A stretch of 64,000 nt of DNA from Sympetrum striolatum (GCA_947579665.1 OX388346.1:87546615-87610614); one strand, 5' to 3'. Shown: positions 33,560 to 46,544, counted from the first letter of the stretch. Translations and numbers: made by a program. The notes: generated by a model from the letters alone, not told the origin.

Positions 33560-33699
33560 GTATATTTTCCAGAACCCCATCAGGCCGTTTGCACATGTGC
33601 CGGCAAAATCGGTGCTGCCGACTGACCCCATTCTGGTCCCGGTGGCTAATGGTTTACAGAAGTACCAACATAAACTGAATTGGAGGCCAGTCTGATTTT

Positions 33700-34030
33700 T
33701 CCTGTTGAGCAGGAAAGTTGTGCTCGGACGTTAATACTCGTATCCTTGGGCTGCTATACTTGAGGAGAAAATACAGGAGAAAGGAGAGAAAGTATTGGGA
33801 TCATCCAATTTTATCAGCAAGATATGTAGAAGGAAGCTTCTACGCCCTGTACAATAAACTTAGAGAGGACGATTCCAAGTTCTTCAATTATTTTTGTATG
33901 TCATTTGCTTGATTTCCTGTGGAATCTGCTTGGAGACTTCATTAAACGTCAGGATACAATTGTGAGAGCCTCTGTACGTCCAAAGGAAATAAAGCCAATC
34001 CTTATCCTTTTGGTTAATGTAATTTTAAAA
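33700..34030 (+). pseudogene. PIF/Harbinger transposase N-terminal fragment
   Basis: Frame 33718-33912 reads RRKERKYWDHPILSARY, then SFYALYNKLREDDSKFFNYF and CMSF. After a frameshift it continues DFLWNLLGDFIKRQDTIVRA and SVRPKEIKP. This is the conserved N-terminal half of Harbinger nucleases (R-W-V-hP..., 'FFNYFRMS', 'I.kqdT.mR..I.p.erL'). The DDE catalytic part does not follow. Confidence 0.7.
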
Positions 34031-34040
34031 TTAAATTTGG

Positions 34041-35459
34041 GAAGAAGAAAAAATATGAACATAATGAACAATGTAATAAAATAAGAATATTACAGATCCC
34101 AGGTAGAACTGTAGCAGGCAATGCTGTGCTACATTGTGCATTCCTGATCTATGTTTAATAAAACAGCTATTTTCAAATTTAGATGTATTAAAATATTTTT
34201 TATACATAGACTATAGACTAGGTGTCGAAATTCCATCTTTCTGAAAATATTCTTGTTTTATTACATTGTTAATTATGTCCATATCTTTGTATTTCTTCTT
34301 ATTCTCAACTTTAATTTTAAAATTATGACAACCAAAAGGATACAAATTGGCTGCTTGACTTAGCATAAGTTATTTGATGAAGAATTGAGGAGTGGCAAAT
34401 TGGATTAATTCAGTGAATTCTTGATGAAATGACCTCGTGTTTAATTTTAGTTTTGTAATACATTTTTGTCGTTTTCATTATTGAAGAGAGTGGCAGATGA
34501 GAAGAGTTTGCATGGAGACCCTTCTGCTGGAGAACGCACTCTGGGCTTAGCTGCTCTTGCTACACTTGCTCACTCGTGCAGATAACACTGGCATCTGCAC
34601 ACCCAAATCCAAACCCAAAAGTGGCGTAACAGACCTGCTATCTCCATCTGCTCTCTGTAAAAGGTTCTGATTTAATCTACAAATTTCCTCAAGGGTTGAA
34701 TAGAATTTGGGAGCTGAATTAATGGCTATTTATCTTCCAATCTCATGCTAATGTTATTTATGATTTCTTTGCTTTAAGCAGTAAAAATTTGAACTTTTTT
34801 CACTTTCACAGCAGTTCATGCTCCTCATGTATGATTGATGCTTCTTTAGTTAGATGGGTGACACACATAAATAATGAATTTAATGTTCCTGATGCTACTG
34901 CTCTGTATTCATTATGCGTGGGAATATGTATATAAACTTACCCTTTCCACGGGTTGTAGAATGGTTCCTTTTGCCATTTTCACAGTTTTCATGTATTTTA
35001 AATGTTTTCAGTTGGCATCATTTTTCTTTAAGTCTTCCTTAGTTTATAACAAATTTCTTATTTAACTTCATTACTCTTGACTTTCTCCAAACCAAAAACA
35101 GCACAGACAATACAAAACAGTACAGACATATAAGTTCAACACAAATATAACAAACAGTGACTATAATAGAGAAATAGGTTGATAACTAATAATAAAGAAA
35201 AGTAATAATGACATCAGTACTTTAATAAAACATTTGAGCTATTCATGTAATTAACTGTATTCACTATTTTGTTATTCGAATCATAGAAGTCAATTATATA
35301 CTATACTTACCTTACTATGCTAAGTGTACTGACTGATTATAAATGGAAGAATAGACTTTTAGTCTCAATCCTTCCCAAATAAAGACAATAATTATTATTA
35401 TTTAACTGCCATATAAATTTAGCTACTTTTCTCATAACTGTTTTTGAATCTTCTGTTAA
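34041..35459. other. AT-rich region, nothing recognised
   Basis: A slightly GC-richer patch at 34480-34630 has no recognisable coding content. An open frame at 34874-35065 is low complexity and not called. Confidence 0.4.
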
Positions 35460-35705
35460 ATGGTCTGTTGTCAGCCTAAGATAATAATTTCCAGCTTTGC
35501 TTACTTTGATCAGTAAACTGTTTACTGCTCAAAATCCCAAATGTGCATTCAATGATTATTCTTGCTTTGAATAACGGTTCATTGCAAATTCATTTTGGAG
35601 CATTGAAATTCTTTGTGAGATATATTCTCAATAAATGGGATAGCTATGTGTATGTCAGCAACAACCACAAACGGAACTTTCACTTGTGTCTCAGATTGTT
35701 ATGCA
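35460..35705 (-). pseudogene. PIF/Harbinger transposase C-terminal fragment
   Basis: On the minus strand: VKVPFVVVADIHIAIPF, where Harbinger has 'lPfvfvgDeafpL', then after a shift LFKARIIIECTFGILSS, where the family has 'SRARrvIEcaFGil'. These are the last catalytic Asp/Glu regions. It lies opposite in direction to the N-terminal fragment at 33700-34030, so the two are separate remnants or were rearranged. Confidence 0.65.
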
Positions 35706-37900
35706 ACTGATACTCAGGGCCATGCGCAGGATTTGCTTGTGGGCGGGGTTTTTCAATGCCTATGAAAGTGCGCATACAGAGAAGTCAGGTGCGTGGGCTT
35801 ATACCTCCTTTTGTTCGTGAAACTTGATTTCTGATTAGCTCGAAAGTGTGACTTACAAAGATGAAAGAAGGAGTCCTGACAGACGTTAACATGAAAGTTG
35901 AAAGAGGCACTAAATTTTGGAAGAAAAAGTTTACTAAATGAAACATTAAATAAAATAATTTCATTTTATCCTATCTTCAATTCATCATAAGTGGAACTTT
36001 TTGTATGAAGGATCCTCATGGGTGGGGTTCGAATCCCCAAAACTCCTTCTTCAAAGCTATTTGAAGCTATTGGGGGAGCGGATAAGATTCCAATCAGACA
36101 GGTGATGACTTCACAAACTAGATCCCATGGCTATAATTTATAAAATAACTTAGCAGTGCAGCTCATCACTGATCAAAGACAAGGCTTTTGCTGACCCTGG
36201 GCAAAATAATCAGCCCCATTCCAATCTTAATATGCTTAATCCTCTAATTATTCGATTCCCTTCCTTTACGTTGTAGTTACAGTAGACCTCTTGTGATATA
36301 TACTTTGGACATTGAAAAACGTAGCATTCCTATATGGGTTATGCTTTTGTCCAGCGAGAAAAAAGTGAGTGATGGAAAAATGAAAACTTTAAAAGTAAAT
36401 ACTGTAAAATTTGTAAAAATATTATCACGAAATAATATATTTTCATTTTAAATATGCCGCCTTCTTCTTACGAATAAGTACAAGCAAACTTTATCTGCAG
36501 AGCTGATGTAATCACACAAGGTTTAGCCATGGACAGAAATCGAGAAGTGCGACCACCCTTTATTACTATTATTTATCCTTTTATTTCTTACCTGAACTAA
36601 TGAGATAATGTTACCTATCAAGAAGGTTTGAAGTCACATGTAATTGTCTATTTTGATTTCCAAGAATTCCAGGGAGCATATTTTCTTCAAACCCATAATA
36701 ACAGCCTAAAATGTATCATGTAAATTTATTTTCTTAATGAACCCTAATGAAATAGTTAAAATATTATCAAATTATTATCTGATTGGCTCTGAATAAATAT
36801 AGCTTTCTGGATATTGGTTGCAAAACCATTTTGAATGGCAGATTTGTTAATTACAAGTTTTCCCTTAATCATATCTCCATCTGGTTCACTCTCTGCATAA
36901 ACAATTTTTGAAGCCTCCTTTCCTAATGCGTGCTCTGTCACCAGCAATTAAAATATAGAAAATAGCATAGCAGTCATAACAAATCATTTTCTTGTCTTCC
37001 CTAACAGAAGTGCTAGTTAATGCTAATAGTGCCAGTTCAGACCACAGTAACTAATGAAGCTCCATGATAAAGTCAATTAAGTTACACAAATCATTTTTCT
37101 CCTTATTATTAATTTTTGAGTTAGTTGCAAATTTAAGTATTTCGTATTAGTCATTAGTATGTTATTTTGGCTTCTTTTACATAATTGATTATACAAATAC
37201 TTGTGAAGGATAGAGTGTACCTAGAAGGTGCAATGTTATATATTAATTGATGTTTCGTGTTCAATGGATGATATATCTGAGCCTGCAATCAGTTAAGGTT
37301 CAAGAGTGAACATTTTAACTTTTGCAAAATTTTCATTTATTGATTGAATGCTATTGGAATCTGACATGCAGATTATCTGAGTTCTGTAAAATTTCTACAG
37401 TGAGAATGTGAAAATAACAGTATTTATTCCTGAAAAATTTATAAAATGATGATGTTCTTAATCTTGTCTAAATATTTAGGAAACTGGGAATTTATTTGCA
37501 TATCCTTCAGCCATCTGCATCAGTCTGGAGTATATTTGCAGTATTTCAGTTGGAGCTAATAGAAACTTCTCTTTTTTAATGGGTACAGTTCAGTTCGAGA
37601 CTCATCAAGATCACTATTAATTTCACTAAGACTATACATACATTTTTAACATTTTGAAATATCTCAAGTTACATCATATTATGTATGTATTTTATTTTTG
37701 AGGTATTTTCATCTTTTGTCCCAATTTCAGTGTATTATAACTTCTAGTTTTCTCCTATCCCCTTGAAAAATTTATACCCTATTATGGAAAGGGATTATAA
37801 TTCCTCCGCTGGGTTAAGGAAAAGTCTTTAAAATATTATAAATTATAATTTTAAACTTTTCAACAAAAACCATCTATTTAATGATCAATGTTTCCAACAT
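35706..37900. other. AT-rich region with a T-arm-like site; no gene recognised
   Basis: 36023-36039 is a perfect T-arm-like hairpin (TGGGG/CCCCA around TTCGAAT), but no tRNA cloverleaf surrounds it. A minus-strand open frame (36756-36947) could be an exon but carries no recognised domain. Confidence 0.35.
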
Positions 37901-37910
37901 ATAATGACAG

Positions 37911-38229
37911 TCTTATGAGATGAGCATCGCTCACAGCGACGTTGGAAAATTTTCGTTAAAATGCCAGCGTTGCCCTGAGCGACTCTTATTTCAAAAGCTA
38001 CTTATGTAAAAAATATTTACTGTAATAATGATTTTTGATTAATTTCTGAAATAGAAATTGCATAATAAAAAAGTTATTGTTTTCTATATCCTGTAAAATT
38101 TTAAGTAAATTATTCAGAATTTTATTGGTTTTTATAGATTATTTTCCAAAAAGTCTGCAATTCTTTGTAAAATAGCCTGGCAATTTTCGCATACTGTTAG
38201 TAAATTCTGCATGGCACTCAAAGGGTTAA
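37911..38229. mobile_element. Possible piggyBac-type MITE end (TTAA)
   Basis: The right end reads GGCACTCAAAGGGTTAA (TTAA at 38226-38229). Its reverse, TTAACCCTTTGAGTGCC, resembles piggyBac termini. The left end was not located with confidence. Confidence 0.3.
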
Positions 38230-39277
38230 AACCATAATAGGAAATGTTGATAACCCATTTGGCTATGCTCTGTGATTGTCAGACTTCGAAACAAAACAGC
38301 TCCTCAAGCATCACAAAAAAGCTCTGCTTTTCAAATAATTTAAAATGACAAATGATTACCATTTACAAATACAAGAATTATAAAAACTAACAAAGTCAAT
38401 CCTCCCTATAACAAATACAGAATCAACTATAAAATACGATATTTAATCTGAGTCTTCTTACCTGTGATAGTTCTATCTAACATGATAGGCTATAAGCAAT
38501 AATCAGAATCGAGAATACAAGAAATACTTAAATAATCCCTGAAGTACTTTTGACTACAGGAAAACATATATTTTGACTGAATAAAGCCTGTAAATAAAGC
38601 AAGTAGTAAGTATGTAAAGGCAAATTATTAATTTTTTATAGATGGTGGTAAATGGTGCTACCCGTTTTGACTAAGAATTTTGCAAAAAATCTATGACTGG
38701 CATATTTGGAAAATTTGGTCGACTTTAACCCCTTGTATAAATTTAATGTGCAGGAATCAAAGTAGTTTACTTATTAATATTAGTAATGGCTCTCTATGGA
38801 ATTTATTCAGCGTAAACTAAGTGAAGTATCAAAGTTCAAACAAACAAAATCCACTTTTGTATTTTTGGCCAGCTTTTTTGATTCTAGCCCACTGTACAAA
38901 GTTATACATATTAGAATAAATAGAAACTAAAATTTAAGAATGCTTGGATTGTATCAAGATGATATTTAATCGCAAAAAGATAAGATGAAAGTACTCAGAG
39001 AAAGAAATGGAAGAAAATAAATTCCTATGAATTCGAGATCCATATAGTAATATAGGTGTATGGCGTGGTTGCCTAACACTGTCATTCAGTTGCTATTTTT
39101 TATAAATAAAGCCCATTGAGTTAAACTGCCAGACACGTGTACACTATCTTTAAGCAAAGAACGTACCCTGAAAGATTCGTGAGAATCTGTTAGTTAATCA
39201 CCTATTATATTGGTGTCCCCCTTGTCGGTACAAATTTTCATTTCTTGAAATTGTTTGGCATCAAGTCACGGGTTACC
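38230..39277. other. AT-rich region, nothing recognised
   Basis: No gene or repeat recognised. Confidence 0.4.
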
Positions 39278-39580
39278 ATAATCCAATTGCAATAATATTT
39301 ACTGGGTAGGTTTATAAGGCTAAATAGAAAAAAATTAGAGGGTATGCGTTAAAAAAAATGCCTATGATTATTTTGGGACACCCTAGTGGGGAAGGAGGAA
39401 GGCGTTGGAATGGGAACTTGCTCCTCTGGGCATATACAGCGCCAATTTCTCAATTCACTCACTCAAAATCTCTCCAATAATCCAATCGCAATCATATTTA
39501 TAAGGTAAGTTTTTAACGCCAAATACAAAATAAATTAGAGGGTATGCGTTAAAAAAAATGACATTTTTTTGGGACACTTT
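39278..39580 (+). repeat. Direct repeat, two copies ~197 bp apart
   Basis: 39278-39384 and 39476-39580 share 'taatccaat(t/c)gcaat', 'ttagagggtatgcgttaaaa' and 'tttgggaca'. Unknown family. Confidence 0.6.
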
Positions 39581-41949
39581 AATGCACAGTCCCCACCAAG
39601 CTTCTTGGAAAGATTTGTGTTGTTTGCCACATCAGTATTTCTTAGGATTGCTCTAGCAGGGATGGAGTGGAGGTACGATGGGTTAAGGGGTGTGGGTCAG
39701 TAACTTGGTCGGCCTGGTCTTGGGTTTCGTAAACATTGAGGATGATGGCGTGTGTAAACTTTATCCTTCTTATCACCTATATCCAGATTAACAAGACGTG
39801 TACCTATGCATATTTTGTTCATAATGCAAATGCGAAGATTCAGCTCGACTCAGCTTATCAGGGTATTAAATTCCTCATAGTCAAACTACATGCTGCTTTC
39901 CAAAATGCAGTAGTGCACATGCTGCAAAACCAGATATAGTCCCTGTAGTAAAAACTTCTTCGGAGATAAAGATTTTCCCACGTTGTGAGGTTGTGATGGA
40001 TATGTATGTTGTTATTTCTTCAATCTTATTTACCAAGGTGAGTTTTTTCAAATGGCCTAAAGTTAACTAGTAAAGTAATAATATTGCCAAGGGATGGCCT
40101 GAATATCAACCTGGACAGAAATTTTATATTATGCCCACTTCGATTTCCGAAACACCTTTAGAAAGTTGAGTACCTCGGGTTAAGTTTTTAAATACATATA
40201 TTTTTATATCATAAAAGTATTAAGAATAAAACTTTATCTCTGTTCTCTAGACCATAAAAATTTTCGTTTTTGTTATGATAAGTTTTAGTTTAGTTATCTA
40301 CATTGTTGCATTTGAATCTATTGGAATTTAAAATTCTGGGAATCTTCTTTATTTTAACTCAAGTGAAATGATATCTGTTTCTGTCACCACAAATAATTCA
40401 GTTTAACTTGGCCATGAGAGAGTCCATCTAGATCTCAAAGAGTATTGAAGATCTTAAGTCATTGTTTAACATTTAATTTCTCTAATGGAGTGGCAGAAAT
40501 GGATTGACCGTTTATTGTGATTACTACAAAACATTTTGGTAAGTTTTTAGCTATGTGTAGAAAACAATATTGAAAGCTAAATTTCTAAGTGGTATGGAAG
40601 GTCTTTGGTAACTGAAAGCAATATGCAAAACTAAATAGTATCAAATGCTTAGATTTTTCATCCTTAATTTGATACAGATAATTTTTAACATTATTTCTTC
40701 CTATTTCTGCAATATTTTTGAGTGATTTATTTATGTTTTCTGTAATTTAATAAGATCTTTTCATATTTTTTTAGCATTTTCATTTACCTTTGTTTTGAGT
40801 TCTATATTGTTACTGTGATTTTGCAGTTTTTCACCCCCTTTCTTGGTAGATATGTTTCTGCAGCATGTGGTTTTGTCTTCATAAGATTATTTTCCACTTC
40901 CCTTTTTCATTAACTTAGCTATATTTTATAAAAATAAACACCATTTATTAGAAGAGAGTTCCTCCTACATGTATACTTATTTATATAGATCATGTTATCT
41001 ATGTCATGCCTGCTCAACCTGTAAGGAAGGAAGTAAGGGTTGCAAAGGGTTGGATATGAACAAATGATTTTCCTAGGATAAATATGAGTTGTGCAATAAA
41101 GCAAGTTATTCTTTAAATAGAAAAATATTATAAAATTTAATTTAAAGATGAATGCATGAGTTAATAATTAACAGCTGACCTGATTCACCCATACATATGG
41201 AGACATCAGAGGGTTCAAGTTTGACTCACCAATAAATATCTATCATTTTCCTATGGTTTGTTTTCTTTTAAAATGTACCCAGATTTTGTAATTTTGTTTA
41301 AGGATTTTCCTAAACTTTTTTTATTGCCCTCTCTTGGAAATCCCTACCCTTTGCTCCTGGAGAACCATTTGCATTGGGAGGATATCTAACATAACGCACT
41401 GATGGATTTTGCAGGACAAACAGTTAGTAGCAAGGAATAGGTATCCATCAAAGAATTGGGTTCTGAAATGAATATATCCATGGAATATCTTCCTTCTGAT
41501 GCTGAATACACAGAACCAAATTAAGGCTCTGCATGCCCATTTGCTAGTCAACCTGAAATATTTCCTCTTCAGGAAGATTAGGAAGTGAATTTTGAAATTG
41601 ACTCAGATAGTGGTATAAACCAATTTTTTTAATTAAGAAGTATGGAGCAAGGTGAGGTGCTATTTATTCTTGGCCTTCTCATGGTGTTGAATGATTGGAA
41701 TACAAAGACACTATCAGTAAATTAGTTGAATACTGTGTGTCAATTTTAGCATAAACAATATTTATCTAGCCATTATTTGAATCTATTGAGTCCCTAGCTA
41801 GTCCCCACGCAAGATTTTTTATGATAATAATAATGAGTTTTATTTTAGTGCTAAGCAAGTCAACCAAATAATTAAAGAAGGCAATATTATCCTTTATAGG
41901 GTATAATATGTGGTAGAGAAGTTAACTTGTCTTCATTGTAAGAACTGTC
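39581..41949. other. AT-rich region, nothing recognised
   Basis: Open frames at 39736-39939, 40919-41104 and 41321-41551 show no domains. Confidence 0.4.
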
Positions 41950-42330
41950 TGTAGAAGCAAAGAAAAAGTTTGTAGGAATTGTTACTTTGCTCTAGTTAGT
42001 CCTCATCTTGAGTATGCATGCATGTATCGGGATTAGAAAATGTACAAATAAAGGCTATATGATTAGAAAAATATTGCTATGATAAAGCAGTGAGTGTTAC
42101 TCGGATGATTCAGGGTTTCTAATCTTTAGAAGATAATGTGAAGAAGATCAAAGAAATAGAATCTAGAACATATTGATTCCAAAATTCAATTTTTTCTGCA
42201 AACAATGTACAGAAGTGATTGATTGGTGAAGTAGAGTCATGATATTTGCATCTCATACCATTCACCAGAAAGTGACTCTGGGTCTTTACTTGGACGTAGA
42301 GAGGATTTATTGTAAATGTAAAAAGACGAA
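41950..42330 (+). pseudogene. Decayed LINE RT C-terminus
   Basis: Around 41980-42030 the frame reads CYFALVSPHLEYACMYRD, matching the LINE motif 'LVrPhLEYAs.vWdP'. Further traces (FLQTMYRSDWLVK-like) follow with many stops. Confidence 0.45.
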
Positions 42331-42639
42331 ATTTAAAAGCACATTTTAGTTTGATATAGAAGTCAACCAGGAAAGTAGCAAAAATATGACCTTCTATCTC
42401 CTTTTATATCCATTAATCTATTTTTATTTCCCTTTAAAGAGATATAAAACTAAATATCGTATTTATTGGAACTTAAGAGTGAATCGTTGTATAACACCCA
42501 CCAAAGTTTTGAAAAGGGAATTTCAATAAAAAATACCTGAATTTCATGTGTTTTATATTGGTTAAACAAAATTTATCTTAAATGAAGAAGTTGGCGATTG
42601 AACAGATTTGAGCTTCAATATTTACTTATTCCTTAGCTT

Positions 42640-42910
42640 ATTGCTTTGGAGAGAAGAATAACCTGGTATTTGCTATCTAGAAGCATGAAACATGTTCCCC
42701 CATGGTGGTATTCTTCAATTATTACTTCCCCGTTGAGAATTGATGGGTGTTTCCGCCATGCTGAGCAGTGGCGGCTGAGACTTTGATCCATTGAGTACGG
42801 ATGGGGTAGAGTGCTGGACAGGCTGCGTAGTAGCCGAGCCGATGTTACAGCATTAAACCACGTGACTTTTCCGTTTTCTAGCGGCAATTCAAATACGCTG
42901 TGGAGTTTCA
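42640..42910 (-). repeat. GC-richer segment homologous to 45090-45390 (inverted)
   Basis: On the minus strand AAAGTCACGTGGT (42857-42869) and CTCTACCCCATCCGTACTC (42793-42811) recur in the same order and spacing on the plus strand at 45225 and 45281. The 92-codon open frame here has no recognised domain. It may be the untranslated or terminal part of a transposon. Confidence 0.5.
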
Positions 42911-43040
42911 TCTTGAAAAATCGAGTTTTTAAGTAACTCTGAACTACGTAGTTAATGCGTATATTATTTTAATAGATAGTAGAGTTTCCACTTAAAGTTT
43001 TCTTAGTATAATAATCAACGTCGGGTATATATTTATCATT

Positions 43041-43385
43041 GTTTAAGAATATTTAGATACCTCTCGTCGAGTTCTTCGGAACGAGTATCAACTCATCAAG
43101 GTTTACTCGAGTAACAAGCAAGATAAATACAAAATAACAAAATTTCAAATAAATTCTCAGTTATCGTTGAGTTTTTCGAACATATCCGGAGAAAATTACG
43201 TTTAAGTGGAATATTAAGATACTTCTCGTCGAGTTCTTCAAAAAGAGAATCATTTCGACTAGGTTTACTCGGATGAAAAGCAAGATCAATCAAGAAAAGG
43301 AAGAGAGCAAAAAACTGAAAGTTTCGAATAAATTCCCAGTTTTCGTTGATTTTTTCGAACATTTCTGGAAAAAATAACGTGTAAG
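43041..43385. repeat. Tandem duplication, unit ~160 bp
   Basis: Two units begin 'gtttaag' at 43041 and 43200 and share 'ctcgtcgagttcttc', 'aggtttactcg' and 'tttttcgaacat'. AT-rich and of unknown origin; unrelated by eye to the six-hairpin modules. Confidence 0.65.
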
Positions 43386-43980
43386 TGTTGTTAAGTTTAA
43401 ATTACACATATAGCTAAAGTAACGTTTAAAACTAAGGCAAACTTGGGTTTAAGTGGTCGAATATCACAGTTAACATTTTCTTTCATATTTAAACAATGTG
43501 GAACTTTCATGAATAATTTAATAGAAACGCACTCAATTTATTTCAACGAATGAAAGAACAAGATACTTAACTTCCTCCATTCAAAAGTTACGAGTCTTCA
43601 AAACGAGACAGGTTCGTCGATTTTTGCGACTATTTGTAAATTGAATAAATTGGAAACTGTACCTTGATATGCCTCCGGTTGAATCAACTACTGGTATAGG
43701 TATAGCTCCAAATAAAGGAAATGATTTAGAATGGAATGAAATTTCAGTGGGATTTTTCTGATAATATTTAATAATCACTTCTTTAACAAAGTTTTAGGAA
43801 ACATCCTCCTGCCACATCACTGACAACTTCTCACATTTAGAATTCATTCATATTTAAGTATCATTATTTAGATATAAATTATAAATTAATACATATTAAA
43901 TTCTATGGTATTAGGCCGGACTTCGTGGAAAGCCATAATAAGAAATAAATAAGGCACTTCGTAATTTCCACACTGTGTTA

Positions 43981-44030
43981 TTTATTTAAAAACGACCGGT
44001 TTCGGCTAACGCCACCCTCAGGTTTCATTT
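43981..44030 (-). other. Degenerate hammerhead-like motif
   Basis: The minus strand reads CCTGAGGGTGGCGTTAGCCG, then AAACCGGTCGT. GGC-GTTA-GCC forms a stem followed by GAAA, as in hammerhead stem II. The conserved CUGANGA is only CTGAGGG, so a working ribozyme is unlikely. Similar 'aaacgaccggtttcg' words are common in insect repeats. Confidence 0.3.
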
Positions 44031-44243
44031 CTTAGTAATACATATTTTAAAAACAATACAGCTATGTTCACAGAAGGTAAGTGTAAGACAAAGATTCAGA
44101 AAGTTTAATTTTACGCAACAGGCCATCTCTCCATCCGAGATCTTTTTCACAGATGCTTCTAAAACAAGACATGTAAAGGAGTCCATTTCTCTGCTTCGTG
44201 ATACTTCACATTACTACATGTTGTAATTGAATTTAAATTTATT

Positions 44244-44549
44244 TCAGTTGAAGTTCATTAGTTTATATTTCCTAGCATTGCATTGTAATTTACTTTTAAG
44301 AAGCCATACGTGCAATTTTGTAAGGTTAACTTGTAAGGTTAATGCGGTGTAATCTCCAAGGTTTCTAATTGCTTGACAAATGTTACAATTGGCAGCAAAT
44401 AAAGGGATGTTTGATATAAGAATTTTTGGCAAGTTATTTATGTAAATTAAAATAATTATATGCAAAATAACGTTATGTAGGGTTCCAGGAAAGTTTTCCA
44501 TTTTCCAGATTTTAGAGTGTTTAGAGGGCACAAAATCCTTTCTCCTCAA
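44244..44549 (-). pseudogene. LINE RT fragment around the catalytic box
   Basis: The minus-strand frame reads IYINNLPKILISNIPLFAAN, where LINEs have 'YINDLP...LFADD', followed by KLHVWLLKSKLQCNARKYKL, where they have 'W...N..KCkl'. The catalytic Asp pair is mutated (FAAN). About 100 codons, flanked by AT-rich DNA. Confidence 0.7.
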
Positions 44550-45089
44550 GCTGAGAATCCATAGTTTTCTCCTTTCATGATCTACTGGGAAGCTATAAAG
44601 TCAATATTAATAGTTATAAATAACGAGAAAAGCCTGCGACACTTTAATATACTCGAGCGCTCCAATGAACTCGATTCAAGCAATAATATTGAATATACAC
44701 CGAAGGGAATAATATTCCTAAACGGAAAAACAAAGTTTATCTTGTTATAATCATCGACAAACAAGAATAAACCGTAAAAACTGCTATATTCCATTTTTGT
44801 CACATGGAATACTCTGTAGTAATAGCCGCAATCGCCTATTTGCAAGCTACTTCATTACCTTATTACATAATCTGTAAATGGCAAATGAAAGTTAAATGAT
44901 AAGAAAACAATTCTAAATAAGTATTAAAATCACCATAAACACAAAACTTACGAGTTAAAAGTGATTTCTTTAACGTACTTTTCCTTGCAGTTCCATGCGC
45001 AGCATTTCAAAACCATGATTCCCAAGTCCTTTTAATCTTTTACGGTTAATTTTCATCCAGATACCGAAAATAAATATTGAGTTACATTA

Positions 45090-45390
45090 GCCAGACTATA
45101 GAGCATCTAAATAAACTTGAATTCAGAGCATCAGCTGTCCGTAAAGGACATAAATACTTAAAAAACCAACTTGAGTACACGAATTTCTCACTTAACTTAC
45201 CGGCGAGATTTCCGAAAGCGGACCAAAGTCACGTGGTCTCCTACGTTCAATCCTGTAACATGCGCAGAACGCAACACGCGCTCTACCCCATCCTTACTCT
45301 ATGCTTTGATCAGAGCTACCTAGACTACAAGGCCTGTTGGCTGCTCAGTGACGTAACTCAGAGTAGTGCTATGGATTTTACGTAAGGCAC
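45090..45390 (+). repeat. GC-richer segment homologous to 42640-42910 (inverted)
   Basis: Contains AAAGTCACGTGGT at 45225 and CTCTACCCCATCCTTACTC at 45281, mirrored on the minus strand at 42.8 kb. It sits next to the P-element remnant (45540-45840) and may be one of its ends. The open frame 45077-45385 has no recognised domain. Confidence 0.5.
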
Positions 45391-45539
45391 TAGTCACTGT
45401 GGCCGGGGTTGAGCATACTCATTCCGCCAGCAGAACACAGAAATGATGCAGTAGTATTGGCAACAAAAAGTTGACTTAGCGGTAAATCGTCCATATTTAT
45501 AGAGTCTCCGAATAAATAAGGTTATTGAAAAGGTTTAGG

Positions 45540-45840
45540 GGGGTTAGTGAAAGTTGACATTGCATTATTGTCAGATACAACACAGATGACTTTAAACCCA
45601 ATGTCCTGTAGCCCAACTATAACCTTCTTCACAAATTAAAACAATGCCTCAGGAATGATAGAATTACATGGAATCATATGTACAACATCTTTAAAATGAA
45701 AAAAAAAACACTGCTAACCATAAATAAGTGGGCACTGGTAGCAGCTTTATTACTGTTGAAAGCACTGCCAACAATATTCCCACCTTTATAATCAAAATAT
45801 TGATTTAAATGAATTTCTATTAGTCCAGGTGGCTCTGTTT
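45540..45840 (-). pseudogene. P-element-like (THAP9-type) transposase fragment
   Basis: The minus-strand frame reads IEIHLNQYFDYKGGNIVG, AFNSNKAATSAHLFMVSS, FKDVVHMIPCNSIIPEALF, a stop, then KKVIVGLQDIGFKVICVVSD and NNAMS. This matches the RNase H-like catalytic core of P-element transposases, including the 'vSDNN' Asp. One in-frame stop and a T-run interrupt it, and both ends are missing. It is a dead internal fragment. Confidence 0.7.
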
Positions 45841-46544
45841 CAGTCCAACTCTGTTTAAAACTTTCGCGCGAATCCTTTAGGTACAGCCGATAGCAGTGAC
45901 GTCCGACGGAGTGACGTCACCATAATAGACAACCTCGTATCTCCTGTCACAATGCATTTAGAAAAAGTCGCTCTCGTTAATTTTTCCGAATCGAATTAAG
46001 AAATAGTTACAAATCCAATTGCATAGAATAAAATTTGTAGAAGTAGATTGATTTTTAATTAAGAAGCTTATCAAATGAGAATCAATCAAGTTCGGATCTC
46101 GAAACCACTAAGCAAACTTCTGGAATATACATCACACTTTTGCTAAACGTTAGGTATTTCAGCGAGGCAAGGACGTTGTTCCACAATTTTACAAACAGGA
46201 CCGAGTCGAGAATTTCCGTGTTTTGTTTCGTTTCACGCCGACTCAATTGATGTAGGAGAATGACATTGACTGGAAATGCTCATCATTTTAAAGGCAGAGA
46301 ATTGCTCTATAAAAAGATGTATAACTTGTTCAAGTGTAACTCAGACTAACGTAGGGGAAAGCTTCAAAGTCCAGGTTCATACAATTTTTGGTCCGACAAT
46401 AGTTACGTCACAAAAGGCTTCACCTCGATCACCTTTCGCTTATCGGTGCTCGGGCGCCGATGCACCAGAGCCGATGAGGCAGCCGTCATGTGGCGCATTC
46501 AGCTGATTTCGGTTTTAGTTAAAATTTCCCATTTTCCCCATATC
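45841..46544. other. No gene recognised
   Basis: Contains GC-richer words with 'gacgtca' near 45900-45930 and 46400. The open frame 46276-46506 has no domain. Confidence 0.35.

Noticed and set aside
23727..38229. A single 14 kb piggyBac element between the two TTAA-type ends
   Set aside because: Too long, no transposase between them, and the two ends match only weakly.
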